NCBI GenBank assembly: GCA_947846985.1
Contig: CANTUZ010000004.1
Coordinates: 55,901,672 to 55,965,671 of the forward strand
Source of the DNA: Fratercula arctica
Lineage: Eukaryota; Chordata; Aves; Charadriiformes; Alcidae
DNA: 64,000 nt
Reading direction: 5' to 3'
Shown here: positions 26,655-37,621 of the stretch, piece by piece
Layout: the number at the start of each line of letters is the position of its first letter
How positions within the stretch are numbered: position 1 is the stretch's first letter
Notes under the pieces: model-generated
What the model saw: the letters and a program-made list of their open reading frames with translations, nothing else
What the model was told of the DNA's origin: nothing
The model's database searches: none
Made by a program: the position numbers and the translations under genes

Positions 26655-27699
26655 TGCGGTGGGTTAACCTTGGCTGGCCACCAGGTGCCCAGCTAGCTGG
26701 TCTCTCGCTCCTCTTCCTCAGAAGGACAGGGTGAGAAAATAAGATGAAAAAACTTGAGGATTCAGACAAAGATAGGGAGATTGCTTGCCAATTACTGTCA
26801 TGGGTAAAACAGACTTGACTTTGGGAAGAGTAATTTAATTTATTGACAATTAAAAATGGAGTAGGATAATGAGAAACAAAAAACAAACTGAAAGCACCTT
26901 CCCTCCACCTCTTCCCCCCAGTTCTTCTCAGGCTCCTTCTCTCCTTCACTCCTGGCTCCACTACCTCCCCCTCTCTGAGTGGTGCAGGAGGGACAGAGAA
27001 TGGGGTGTTGCGGTCAGCTCATAACACTTTGTGTCTTCTGCTCCTTCCTCCTTACGCTCTTCCCCTGCTCCAGCGTGGGGTCCCTCCCATGGGATACAGT
27101 CCTTCAAGAACTGCTCCAGCATGGGTCCCTTTCATGGGGTACAGTCCTTCAGGAACAGACTTCTCCAGGGTGAGTCCCTCATGGGATACAGGTCCTGCCA
27201 GAAAACCTGCTCCTGTGAACTCTTCTTCACAGGTCGCGGCTCCCTTCAGGGTATCTCCACCTGCTGCGGCATGAGGTCTTCCATGGGCTGCAGTGCGGGT
27301 ATCTGCTCCACCGTGGTCTTCCACGGGCTACATGAGGGCAACCTGTGTCACCATGGTCTCTACCATGGGCTTACAGGGGAATCTCTGCTCCAGTGCCTGG
27401 AGCACCTCTTCCCCTTCCTTCTTCACTGACCTTGGTGTCTGCAGGGCTGTTTCTCTCACATTTTTCTTACTCCTCTCTCCCACAGCTGCTGCACAGCATT
27501 TTTTGCCCTTTCTTAAATGTATTTTCACAGGAATCCTACCACTGTTGCTGATGGGCTCAGCTTTGTCCAGTGGTGGATCCATTTTGGAGGCAGCTGGAAC
27601 TGGATCTATGCAACACAAGGGCAACCCCTGGTCTCTTCTCACAGATGCCACTCCTGCAGCCCCCCAACTACCAAAACCTTGACACATAAACACAATACA
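26655..27699 (-). mobile_element. Complete solo LTR of an avian ERV-L-type retrovirus
   Basis: The 1,045-bp element starts TG and ends CA and is flanked on both sides by TCAAT, the 5-bp duplication expected of ERV-L. Read on the minus strand it starts TGTATTGTG, then TGTCAAGGTTTTGGTAGT. It carries 46-bp tandem units in the middle, an AATAAA polyadenylation signal (complement of 26839-26844), and a terminal part (CACCTGGTGGCCAGCC, GGTTAACCCACCGCA) that I recognise from the common avian ERV-L LTR family. No gag, pol or env sequence adjoins it, so it is a solo LTR left by recombination between two LTRs. It encodes no protein. Frames of up to about 130 codons inside it are by-products of its GC-rich repeats. 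It may retain promoter or polyadenylation activity. Confidence 0.9.
27066..27210. repeat. 46-bp tandem units inside the solo LTR
   Basis: Three adjacent units beginning around 27066, 27112 and 27158 share the pattern CTCCAGC-GGGTCCCT-CATGGG-TACAGTCCTTC-GAAC with period 46; a fourth partial unit follows near 27207. Such repeats are characteristic of the U3 region of this LTR family and may hold transcription-factor sites. Confidence 0.75.
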
Positions 27700-27704
27700 T
27701 CAAT
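27700..27704. repeat. Right target-site duplication TCAAT
   Basis: Five bases immediately after the CA end of the solo LTR, identical to 26650-26654. An intact duplication means the two LTR ends came from one insertion. Confidence 0.85.
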
Positions 27705-30700
27705 CTGTACCTTTTTTTACTAATTCATACCATATTCACCTCAAGATATGAATATGCACTCACATGTATATCCTACTTCAAAGTTATATATGCTGCTATA
27801 ATTCTCCAGAATGTTGGGTTTCTTCAGGCAGCTCATGACCCAGGCCATGTTTTAAGCTTTGTAGGCTTTCATAATTGCTATCATTTGGGACATAAGTTAT
27901 CTGAGTATCAGGTAATTTTGCTCTATTTTACTTTAATTATTATTTTCTCATCATTCTTTGGTATCCTTTCCCATGTCATCCCAACCCATTTCATCCCATC
28001 TTATCCCATCTCATACTTACCCTAAAGGTTTCTGCTCTGCAGACTTAGTTTCATCTCAGACACCTTCATTCCTCTTGAGCTTTCTGCCTTTCACTCCTGA
28101 ACTTTTCTTTCCCTGAGTCTCACAAGATCTTTGCATCATTCATCTCCTTTGTTGTAATCCTGAGTTCCACCCGACCCCCCAGTATATTTTTATAAATAAA
28201 ACAGTGCTTAGCCAAATAGATATAAGGTGACAGAATAAACACAGTGTTTCTTGGATAGCAGACTTTCCCTTTACTCCTTTTTTTTGTAATTATAAGTTGT
28301 ATATATTCCCTCTGGGTTTTTTTAAGCTTAAATTGCTAGAGAAAAGTTGATAGTTTCTATATGGAAAAGAACACTTGACACATGTATGTCCCGGCTCTTA
28401 TTGTGACTTATGCAAAATAGATATATTTGGTGATATAAAAGAAGTGGGAGAGGTTCCAATCCAGTTGCAAGAATTTCCTTGGTGGTGGCTGATGCCAGTC
28501 TCTTCTGGTTTTTTATATTTTTGTACTTTCTGTTTTTTTTTGCTTTACTGTGTTGTTCATTAAGACTGTTTGAGCAGAGCAAAACAAATTCAGTATTATG
28601 TAATCTTCCAAATCTGCTGTCATTGTTTTAACAGAACATCCTTCCAAATTAAAAATATCCTGACTGGTGTATCTCCATGAGATAAGTCTAATTCTTAACT
28701 GATCTCATACCCAAAGTATGTACAAATCATACTTGGATGGCTTAATATATTGTTGTTTAGAGGGGGCTTTTAGATTCAGAGTTTCTTTTGATTTCATGGT
28801 GAAGAAAAAATGAGTCTGTTTATCTTTCTGATTGCAAATAAATAAATAGGGAGTTATCCTCATCACTGTTTTCATGGGATTTCTCTTATATGTTGGACGT
28901 TAACTCAGCGGCTATATAACACTGCAGTGCCAGAACATGGAGATTATTCAGCAAATTGAACTTTTAACAGTGAAATGACTGTTCCTCATTTACATTGCAC
29001 GCATATAAGTGCAGAAAAACAACTTGTTACCACTAATGATTAAAAGAAGATAAATGCTCTGAATATGGAAACAACCATAGCATAGAAGTAATTGTCAAAT
29101 GCTTTGGAAGGGTTAATAGAAATAAGCATTCTTTATTTTTCAAAATACTGTGTATGTCCGAAGACATGAATTTCACAAAAGGTGCTAAGTTCTGTAGGTG
29201 CATGAAAAAATTCTAACGGAGACAGTGAACTGTGAAAGAAATTTTTTCTCTGAAATGAATGAAAAATAAGTGTATTCAATTTCACTGATATTTGTAATTC
29301 ATTGGAAAACAACATTAAAAACATCTGTTACTTAACACTGCATCAGCTTTAACTGGATACTATTTTTAACCCTCTCCCACTCTGCATTTTTCTAATCATT
29401 GATTTCACTAGGTATTGATTTCTGTGTGTAGGAACCCAGTAATATATGATAATACTATACACTGCTGCATTTTCAGAAATGTGTGGGTGTTTAATCATTC
29501 ATAGCTTGCAAAGCAAAATCTGTACATGCACAATAGGGTTTTGGTCAAATGGGTTAGCACAGATGATCTCAGAAGTTTGAGTGCGTAACCCCTTACTAGA
29601 GGTCATATGAAGTGTGAGTCAGAAGCCTGAGCTCTTTAACTGAATCCCCACTTACTCTGACTGCTAATGAAAATGAGAAAATAATTATTTTCTCTTTTTG
29701 CTACCTGGTGTGGCAGGAGATGCAACATGTCTTCTCGTCATTTCTTTTACAGTGGCTGGGACAATGGCTTTTTCCTGATGGTATGGTTCATAGGTCTGCT
29801 ATAAGGAGATCAATCAGCTAGGATTCAGGAAGAACAGTCATCTGTGTCAAGGCAGGAGACCAAAGAGGTCAGTCCCTGAGGAAGACAAAGTAAAGTAAGT
29901 CCATAAAATGAGATGGAGGGGATATCTGACAGGTTCTGCATGTAGTTTCTTGCCTTCCCAGAGAGATAATATTACATATCTTTTCTATGCTTTTCTAAGG
30001 TTGCATTACTAGTACATTCTCTGAATTTTGATCTCTTAATTGTTTTTTTTTTCCTATCTTGTTCTACCTTCAAGAAAATCTGTGGTGTTTATGAGTGATT
30101 GGATTGTCCATGTTTTTATGTTCATGGCCGTGTCTATGCCCTGCAGGTTTCATTCTGTTACATTTTGCAATGGCTCTCTGCTTCTTAATGTTTCACAGTG
30201 CAAGCTCTAACTCAACAGCCTTATTTTCCTCCTGGCTACATTTCCTTCCCTTTGGTTCTACTTGCCCACCTCTTTTCTTTTTGAAACTATACTCTCTCAT
30301 GAGCAGTTCTACTGTTAGTAAGGTAGCTGAAATGATGGCCTTAGATTTTTTTTTTTTTTTTTTTTTTTTGTCTGTCCTGTTTTCCATTTGCTCCTCTGCA
30401 AAAGATAGCTTTTCGGAAATACCACCAAAACTACTGTTGCATTGCAGGAGGAGGGCAACACCATCTGATGCAGCTGCTGCCTTCAAGTCTCTTCAGATTA
30501 AATCACATTAATTTACTGCAGGATCATTATAAAGCCATTCATGGATGCTTGTATACTCAGAAATCACATTTACCAGCTAACTGAATGGATGAATGAAGAG
30601 GAAATTACAACTTTCTTCTCTGAAATCATAGGCCTCTTCCACTTGAACAACAAGAGAATTTCTACTAGCTGAGGGCTATTAGAAGGCATACATTGGAGCT

Positions 30701-33411
30701 CCACATCATTTCTATAATGACCTCAAACCATGTAAAGTACACTGATTTAAAGTTTTGTTAAAAATCTAAAGCTTGGAAGACATTCCTATGGAAAATTACA
30801 AACAGCATCACATTATCACAAAGAAGAGGGGGTACCGTGAAAACCAGCAACAAACAACAGAGGTTAGAGAGGAAGGATCAAAGGGAAATTAAAAGAGCCG
30901 AATATATGCTATTTCAGTAAAAGAGGATCACAGGATTGCATGATTGTTCTCTACAGTTATCTGAAGTGCTTCAGGAGTAGAAAATTACTTCTATGTAGTA
31001 AAGAAGGAGTACATATAGCAGGAGTTAGATAAAATAAAAAAAAAACTTACACCACCAAAACGTAGTTTAAATGTTGTGAACTTTTTTCTAGCAGCAAAAG
31101 ATCTATTACAATGTCTCAAATGAGATATATATTCTGCAAAAAAAGTTCAGGAAGCATCTGGTTTCTACTCATAATTATATTTTATTGAGTAATTTTGAAG
31201 AAACATTGAAATGTTTTCACAATGTTTATGTAGGACTTTGGAAACAAGACTGGATAAAGCACCAAAAATAGTACAGATAGATAACATACTGTCAGTGTGC
31301 TAGGTTAAATGATTTAATAAATCTTTTGCACTATTCACTTCCATTGGGCTATGATTTCTTAAGGTATTTAAGTTGTTTTGTAGTTTTGAAATCTCCTATT
31401 ACTTCGGTGGAAAGCCAGTTGAAACTTGCAATTAAGAGTTGCACTAACTTTTTGGCTGTGTTTGGACTCAAGTAATGACCTGATGATGAGAAAAGCACGG
31501 GGATGCTTGGAAAAACTCTGTGAAATAAAATGTACATATTTCGTCCTGCTTCTGGTCAGTCAGAAGAACCTGAAACAATTAGAAGTTCCCTTGTTTCGGT
31601 GCGGTAACTCTCCAGGCCAGGGAGCACTTAACTCTTAAAGGAACACTTCACAGAAGGTTTGAGTCGTTTGCGGGTATCCTCAGGAACCACTGACCTGGTA
31701 GAAAGGGACCATAGGCACATACTCGAATCCAGAAAGGAGTAAGAATAATTAAAGCTTAGAACATAGCATTGCAGCAGCAGCTGTGGAACGGCAAGGACAT
31801 GTCTCTTAAGTTAGACATAAAACCCACCAGACATAGGTAATTGATTTCATAGAAATATTGTTAAGGAAGCTACTGAAGAGGTACATTTCTTTTTATATGT
31901 ATGAGTAGCTTTATTATAAATCCTATAGGATTCTTGAGATTCATTAGGCGAGAGGATTTGTAGATCTTTTTAAAGACCATCTGTTTTGGTTCTGGGATCA
32001 TCACCTTGTCAGGTTGTGAGGAACACTGTGTTCAGTAGAAAATAACAATTACAGTATTAAAATTCGTAGGATGTGTTTTTCTGATTAATAATGCAGATGC
32101 CTTACTTTCCTCATTTTAAAATCTGTTTCAGGAAACAATTGAAGTCTTTCATTCCATTTTGAAGATTTTTGTTTCTTTGAAGAATGCTGTCTTGAAACCA
32201 GGAATAGTTTTTCTGCAGATCTAAACTCTGGTTATTTTTTTTTTTCTCCAAATCAGGGATCCCCCCTGGCATTTGATTTATTATTTGTCTCTTTAGAGAT
32301 CTGACTTGAACACCTTACAAAACAATATTTACAGAACTGTCATCACTTTGTGATTTATACAATGTAGGTTACGTGATATGTGCAAAACACATTGACATTA
32401 TTTGTGGGGTTTTTTTCAAGCTGCAGAAAGATAAAAGACCTTGATGTTATTGCAAAACATTACTGAAGCAATTATATTTTTTTGCTATTCATTTTTATTG
32501 AGGCAGAATAAACATAAAACTTTGAAACTTTTCAAGTAAAAATATACTTTAAATGTAACAGTTTAGTATTTGCTACACACAAAGAAATCTCGGAGGGGCA
32601 GTAAGGGATCTCAACTCATGGTTTGCATATGGGCACAATGCATTTCTCATTAATGTTAATTGGATTTATAAGCCTGCATCAAAGGAATCATATAGGCTTA
32701 AAAGTAACATTCAATCATACTGAGATGTCACTCCTCTTTTGGCATTTTGTGCATTTTCCTGGAGTTTTTCTCAAATTCTGTTTTGAGCTAAACATAAGTT
32801 TACTGTGGAACATAATGATGCATGGTTTAATCACTTTATCAAGGTCAGCATAACTAGTCCACTTACACAGAGACATCTGTTTCCTAACTCTGCATGCTCT
32901 GTTATGATTCACCAGCATGCGTTTTTCTGAATTACATTCAGAAATAAAAAGATTTCTCTGCATTTGCCCCCAAAACACCATCACTCTAGTTGGAGCAGAA
33001 GCAAAGGAAAACAGATGCGTGGCTTCCTCAGCATCTCGTAGCCCACCATCCCATCCCCTTCACCCTTCTTCTTTCAATATTGCAGAGTGGGGAAAAGATT
33101 TTGGTAATTAGTTCTTCTAATGCAATTCTAACACAGTTCTAATGCATGTGTCTTCAAACAAATGATATAAAACAGCAATGCGTCTGATTGGGAGTATAGT
33201 CAAGGATCCATTTTATACATCTCTATCTATAATTATATGAGCACATTATGAGTCTGCAGTAGCCAGGATTGTATCAATATTTATATTGATATTTATTTAT
33301 ACTCCTTAGGCAAAGAGAAACCCGTTGTTATCCTGATCCCAGGAGCAGAGTGAGACAATGGCACACTCTGGTGCTCCCTTTAATTGATAATCAGCAAATG
33401 GCTTCCTGCAG
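27705..33411. other. Unique non-coding DNA
   Basis: No gene or classifiable repeat is recognised. An imperfect CATCCCA-like tandem lies at about 27974-28016. A 24-nt T tract lies at 30346-30369. Confidence 0.5.
30346..30369. repeat. Poly(T) tract, 24 nt
   Basis: An uninterrupted T run. No retroposed body is recognisable on either side. Confidence 0.85.
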
Positions 33412-33550
33412 GCATTGGATTGTACCGTGAAAGAGAGGATGAGAACTCTTTGCTGGCAACTGCTGACCACAGCTGCAATTACAACTTTGTAGCATCGGAC
33501 AGTCCTGAAGGGAAGGCGAAGGCTATAGCCCTTATGTGCCCTGCCATCCG
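33412..33550 (+). other. Possible internal coding exon (139 nt)
   Basis: An acceptor (GGCTTCCTGCAG ending 33411) and a strong donor (CCG then GTAAGT at 33551) bracket 139 nt. It has a single open frame: two bases, then 45 codons beginning IGLYREREDENSLL and ending LMCPAIR, then two bases. The segment holds several CpGs and looks more codon-like than its flanks. I do not recognise the peptide. The opposite strand is also open across the region, and a 45-codon open frame is not rare by chance, so this is a weak prediction. If real, a gene on the plus strand spans this part of the window. Confidence 0.2.
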
Positions 33551-34180
33551 GTAAGTAAAAGTCTGTTTGCAAGGCAGACTCCTCACCTATGGAGGTGGTT
33601 GTAGAAGCAACTGCACTTCTGCAGATGCAAACAGGAGTTCCAGATGTATTGTGTAGGTAACACAATTTCTGCAACAGGTTAGGATTTAACACAGAATGGA
33701 AAACAAGGCAAAAAAAAAAAAAAAATTACAGTAGAGCTACATGCACTGCCTATGGTTTTTGGATTGCAAATCTATTTTAATTGTAAACCCTCTTGTTAAG
33801 ACCCGACAGCTTGCTAAAACTTCCCTAGTTACAAATACATTCCATAGCATTGTTGAACTTCTATAAAACGGACCTGAGTAGACACTGAACTCTTCTGCAG
33901 AGTTCCTTACGCCTTCATAAATTTAAAATCACTGGGTAGATTTTTCCTCTCAAATAGTTCTGGCTGTTTAGATCCTCTGTGCGTGACCTCTTACCATTCT
34001 GTTGAAATGGGGAGAAACTTTCCCCTCCACAGTGAGTGAATGGCATCCCCAGCAAGCAGTTATACCAGTGCTCTGTCTGGGGCTCCTGAGGTTTTGTAAG
34101 TCTTGTAAGCAATGATGTGGTACTTTTCTGATTTATTTTTCTAAAATACAAACTGATCTGCCAATGTATTTCTTGCAAAA
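33551..34180. other. Unique non-coding DNA
   Basis: Nothing recognisable apart from an A-rich run near 33710-33725. Confidence 0.5.
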
Positions 34181-34492
34181 TCATAGAATCATAGAATCAT
34201 TTAGGTTGGAAAAGACCCTTGGGATCATCGAGTCCAACCATCAACCCCACTCTACAAAGTTCTCCCTTACACCATATCCCCTAACACCACATCTAAACGA
34301 GTCTTAAACACATTCAGGGGTGGTGACTCCACCGCCTCCCTGGGCAGCCTATTCCAGTGTCTGACCACTCTTTCTGTGAAGAATTTTTTCCTAATGTCCA
34401 GCCTAAACCTACCCTGCTGCAGCTTGAACCCATTCCCTCTTGTTCTATCGCTAATTACCTGTGAGAAGAGACCAGCACCAACCTCTCTACAA
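34181..34492 (-). mobile_element. CR1 LINE 3' end, relatively young, antisense
   Basis: The plus strand opens with TCATAGAATCATAGAATCAT, which is the reverse complement of the CR1 terminal ATTCTATG repeat. It continues with the well-known TTTAGGTTGGAAAAGACCCTT 3' UTR block and the antisense of the ORF2 C-terminus (ACCGCCTCCCTGGGCAGCC; CCTCTTGTTCTATCGC). It stops abruptly after CCTCTCTACA, a typical 5' truncation. It is well preserved compared with the copies at 14.9 and 50.7 kb. No target-site duplication is evident. Confidence 0.93.
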
Positions 34493-37009
34493 TATTGTCT
34501 TGAACTACAGACATTTGTCCAAACAGAGTAAGAAGAGAGTATAGATAATGCATTGCATTTGTTGTATAAGGCAGCACGTTTGTGTAAGTAAGCATGTTCA
34601 AAATTGTTGCTGCATCATACAGTACTCTGTTCCTGTGTTGGTGATTAGAAACAGGATCATACCTTTTTCCTTTCAGTGGTGGACCTAGTTTTGATTAATT
34701 TATGATTTCAGCATGTCTGGAGTGTAGTCAATTATTCAAGGACTAAATATAAAGCCACCATTTATTTGATTCAGCCCCCATTCTTTATGTATCATAATCA
34801 AATGATTACGTCATACTTCTTTCCGGCAATCCTGCAAATTGCTAAGCACCTTAGCTTCTCTTATTCTGATAGCAATTGACCCTTGAATCTCTGATGGCTT
34901 TGGGTCTGAGCCTTCATTAGAGCTTGTGCTTTAAGAGCTGAGTTGGTAGGACCACAGATAAAATTCCCAGCTGGGTTTTGGGCAGTCTTCTTGGCAAGCT
35001 TCAGTGTCACTGGCATTAATAGTTTTCAAATGTTGCTATATTAAATGTTCAATTGCCAGGAGGGTTTCTATGGAATTTCACATTTTTTTCCTGCATTGGT
35101 GAGACTTCCAATGTTTCCTTTGTTTACATATCATCCTAGTCCCAAGAATTTTTTAAAAATTCAAATAAAGAAGTTCTATGATAAGTTGGCTCTCTGATTC
35201 AAAGATATGCCTTTTTACCTTTCTCTCTCATCCCTCCCTTAGAATTTTATACGTTTGGATTTTTTTTTTTCACTTACATTTTAAAAAAAAGCACAATCCA
35301 GAATCTATTGAAAACAGTTTTCACAATTATCACCAGAAGGTGGGGATGAGGTAGGATAAGGCCCTTTATATAAAGGTGAAGCACAATGTTAAAGTGAAGA
35401 TGGCACAGATGTGCACTTCAAGATCAAAAAGAAAAAAATATGATGGGAAGGGGAGGGTTGTTGGTTTTGTGTCCATGAAGAATTCTTCCCAGAGTGCACT
35501 GGTGCATCTGTTGTAGATTTGCCTATATTTATACTGACAGCTTTAGAGATATTTATGCAGGTGAGCATCTGTAGATAAAAGATCCAGCAGGCAGCTGTGA
35601 GGTGAAGCAAGGTGGTGAGATGCTCCTATTGTAGTTACATATTTAACATAATAAGAAATAATGTAGAAAATGAAAGGAGTTTTTCAGATATGAGGCAGCA
35701 GGTTCTTCCTTCCCCCCACAGGACTTTGATAACATTTATTTCCAAAATGCCCCAATTTTTGCAGTAGTCTACAAAACAACCGTTGGCAAGGTTCTGTCCA
35801 TCTGTGCAGAAGATATCTATGGCAAAATGGGTTTTCTTTTTTAAGATTACTATTAATTTTATTGGTGAAATGCTAAAAAAAATCTAATTTATGAAATATC
35901 AACCCACCATTAAATTCATATAGATATGATGTTGGGGTTTTTTTTAGCTGATGTAAGATGAATAATAACGTATCACTATCTTGATATGATCATCTGTCTT
36001 GTCTTGTGGCAGGGAAGAGGGATTCTTTTAAGCCACAGAGCAACGAAATTTCATTCAGCTTCTTTACTGTTTTTTAAGGATGACAGAAACTTATATATAA
36101 TTTCATCACATACTTCTGCAGTGAACAGCACCTTCACTGCTGAAAACTGACCTTCATTTCTCTCACAGAACACCATCATAAATCCATTTCACTGTTTGAT
36201 ATGGTTGGTTGAATTACAAATTATTGCCTTAGCTACAGTCTGATTTCAGGCAACGCTATGGTCAGACTAGGTGCCATCACTGGGCATCTCTGTCCTCCAG
36301 GTGGTTGTCACAATAAATCCAGAATGATTAAATAGGTTGTTTAAAGTTTACAGTCCATTTTATGCCCACTGACCTACCATATAATAATAATGTAATAAAA
36401 TGTAGTACAAGTTGAGCTTTAGACCTGTGTCCGTATCGTGACATTATTTAATAATATCAAATGTGAACACACGTAAACACTGCAAGAATGCGACCTACAG
36501 GTCTAGTTCAACAAAATCTCTCCATGAGTTAGTGCTTTGCCCCTGTCATTGCTGTACTTTCTGGAGCACACATACTGATTGGGGTGGGAGAAAAGGGGCT
36601 GATAGCATCACAACATGCTGTCTGTCACCAGCCTGTTGCTGATGTCACTACCATTAGGTACGTTTTGTCATATTTTCATCAATGATGTGACTAAATCTAT
36701 TCCCATTTTACATGTGACTAATCAGGTCACAGTTTGTTTCCACATGACTGCACTACTTCTAATTCAGCACATGAAAAATATGGTTGCAGGGTATTATAAT
36801 TGCCATAACAGTTACCATTGATTTTATGAGATCTACCTGAGTCACTGTTTAGGGACTCCAGAATTACCCTTTTGCTGAAAGAGAAAAGCAAGACTTGCTC
36901 AGCTAAAGTATGTTTAATTTTTCCCAACCTGATAGCCATTTGCGAGTTGAAGGAATTTTAGTGCTATCCTGTATTTTTTTTTTGCAGAGATTATAAGGAA
37001 AATATTTGT
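34493..37009. other. Unique non-coding DNA
   Basis: No gene, RNA or repeat is recognised beyond short T or A runs. Confidence 0.5.
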
Positions 37010-37028
37010 TCAAGACATCTTGAACAAG

Positions 37029-37076
37029 ACATGCCCCTCTACTCCACTACATCAACACATGCCCCTCTACTCCACT
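37029..37076. repeat. 20-bp direct repeat at the CR1 5' junction
   Basis: ACATGCCCCTCTACTCCACT occurs at 37029-37048 and again at 37057-37076, a 28-bp period. The second copy is contiguous with the CR1 body, and the first looks like a repeated start at the truncation point. The octamer CAAGACAT is also repeated just upstream (37011-37018 and 37025-37032). This fits template slippage when the truncated cDNA was joined to the target. Confidence 0.8.
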
Positions 37077-37523
37077 CTGGTGAGACCCGACCTGGAGTAC
37101 TGTGTCCAGCTCTGGAGGCCTCAGCCCAGGAAAGACATGGACCTGTTGGAGCGGGTCCAGAGGAGGGCCACAAAAATGCTCAGAGGGATGGAACACCTCC
37201 CCTCTGAGGGCAGGCTGAGAGAGTTGGGGTTGTTCAGCCCAAAGAAGAGAAGGCTCCAGGGAGACCTTATTGTGGCCTTTCAGTACTTAACGGGAGCTTA
37301 TAAAAATGATAGGGACAAACTTTTAAGCAGCACCTGTTGCAACAGGACAAGGAGTAATGGTTTTAAATTAAAAGAGGGGAGATTTAGACTAGATATCAGG
37401 AAGACGTTTTTTACAATGAGGGTGGTGAAACAGTGGAACATGTTGCCCAGAGAGGTGGTAGATGCCCCATTCCTGGAAACATTCAAGATCACATTGAACG
37501 GGGCTCTGAGCGACCTGATCTAG
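37059..37523 (+). pseudogene. CR1 ORF2 C-terminal fragment (open, 154 codons)
   Basis: The frame from the in-frame ATG at 37059 reads MPLYSTLVRPDLEYCVQLW and runs uninterrupted to a TAG at 37521-37523. This corresponds to the region downstream of the reverse transcriptase domain in avian CR1 ORF2. Recognisable signatures are DLLERVQRRATKM, RELGLFS, and WNMLPREVVDAP near the end. The family protein is several times longer, so this is a fragment created by 5' truncation rather than a gene. The absence of stops or frameshifts suggests a fairly recent insertion. The frame remains open into upstream flanking DNA by chance. Confidence 0.85.
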
Positions 37524-37621
37524 TTGAAGATGTCCCTGTTCATTGCAGGGGCGTTGGACTAGGTGACCTTTAAATGTCCCTTCCAACCCAAACTCTTCTA
37601 TGATTCTATGATTCTATTTGT

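Larger units (their letters stand above)
37010..37614 (+). mobile_element. 5'-truncated CR1 LINE with intact 3' end
   Basis: This is the best-preserved CR1 in the window. From about 37058 it follows the family sequence without large gaps through the ORF2 C-terminus, the 3' UTR (GATGTCCCTGTTCATTGCAGGGGCGTTGGACTAGGTGACCTTT, split here around 37528-37572), and a terminal repeat TTCTATGATTCTATGATTCTA at about 37595-37615. The 7-mer TATTTGT occurs at 37003-37009 and at 37615-37621 and may be the target-site duplication. The first 48 bp are a junction duplication, annotated separately. The element lacks ORF1, endonuclease and reverse transcriptase and cannot move on its own. Confidence 0.93.

Noticed and set aside
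27031..27693. Overlapping open frames of 120-132 codons on both strands
   Set aside because: They lie wholly inside the solo LTR, follow its GC-rich tandem units, and match no retroviral or host protein.
30095..30511. 138-codon plus-strand open frame
   Set aside because: It contains a phenylalanine run from a 24-nt T tract and no recognisable motif, so it is most likely chance.
33306..33692. 128-codon minus-strand open frame
   Set aside because: The peptide is not recognised and there are no convincing minus-strand splice sites at its borders. The plus-strand splice-bounded candidate at 33412-33550 is the better reading of the same DNA, though also weak.
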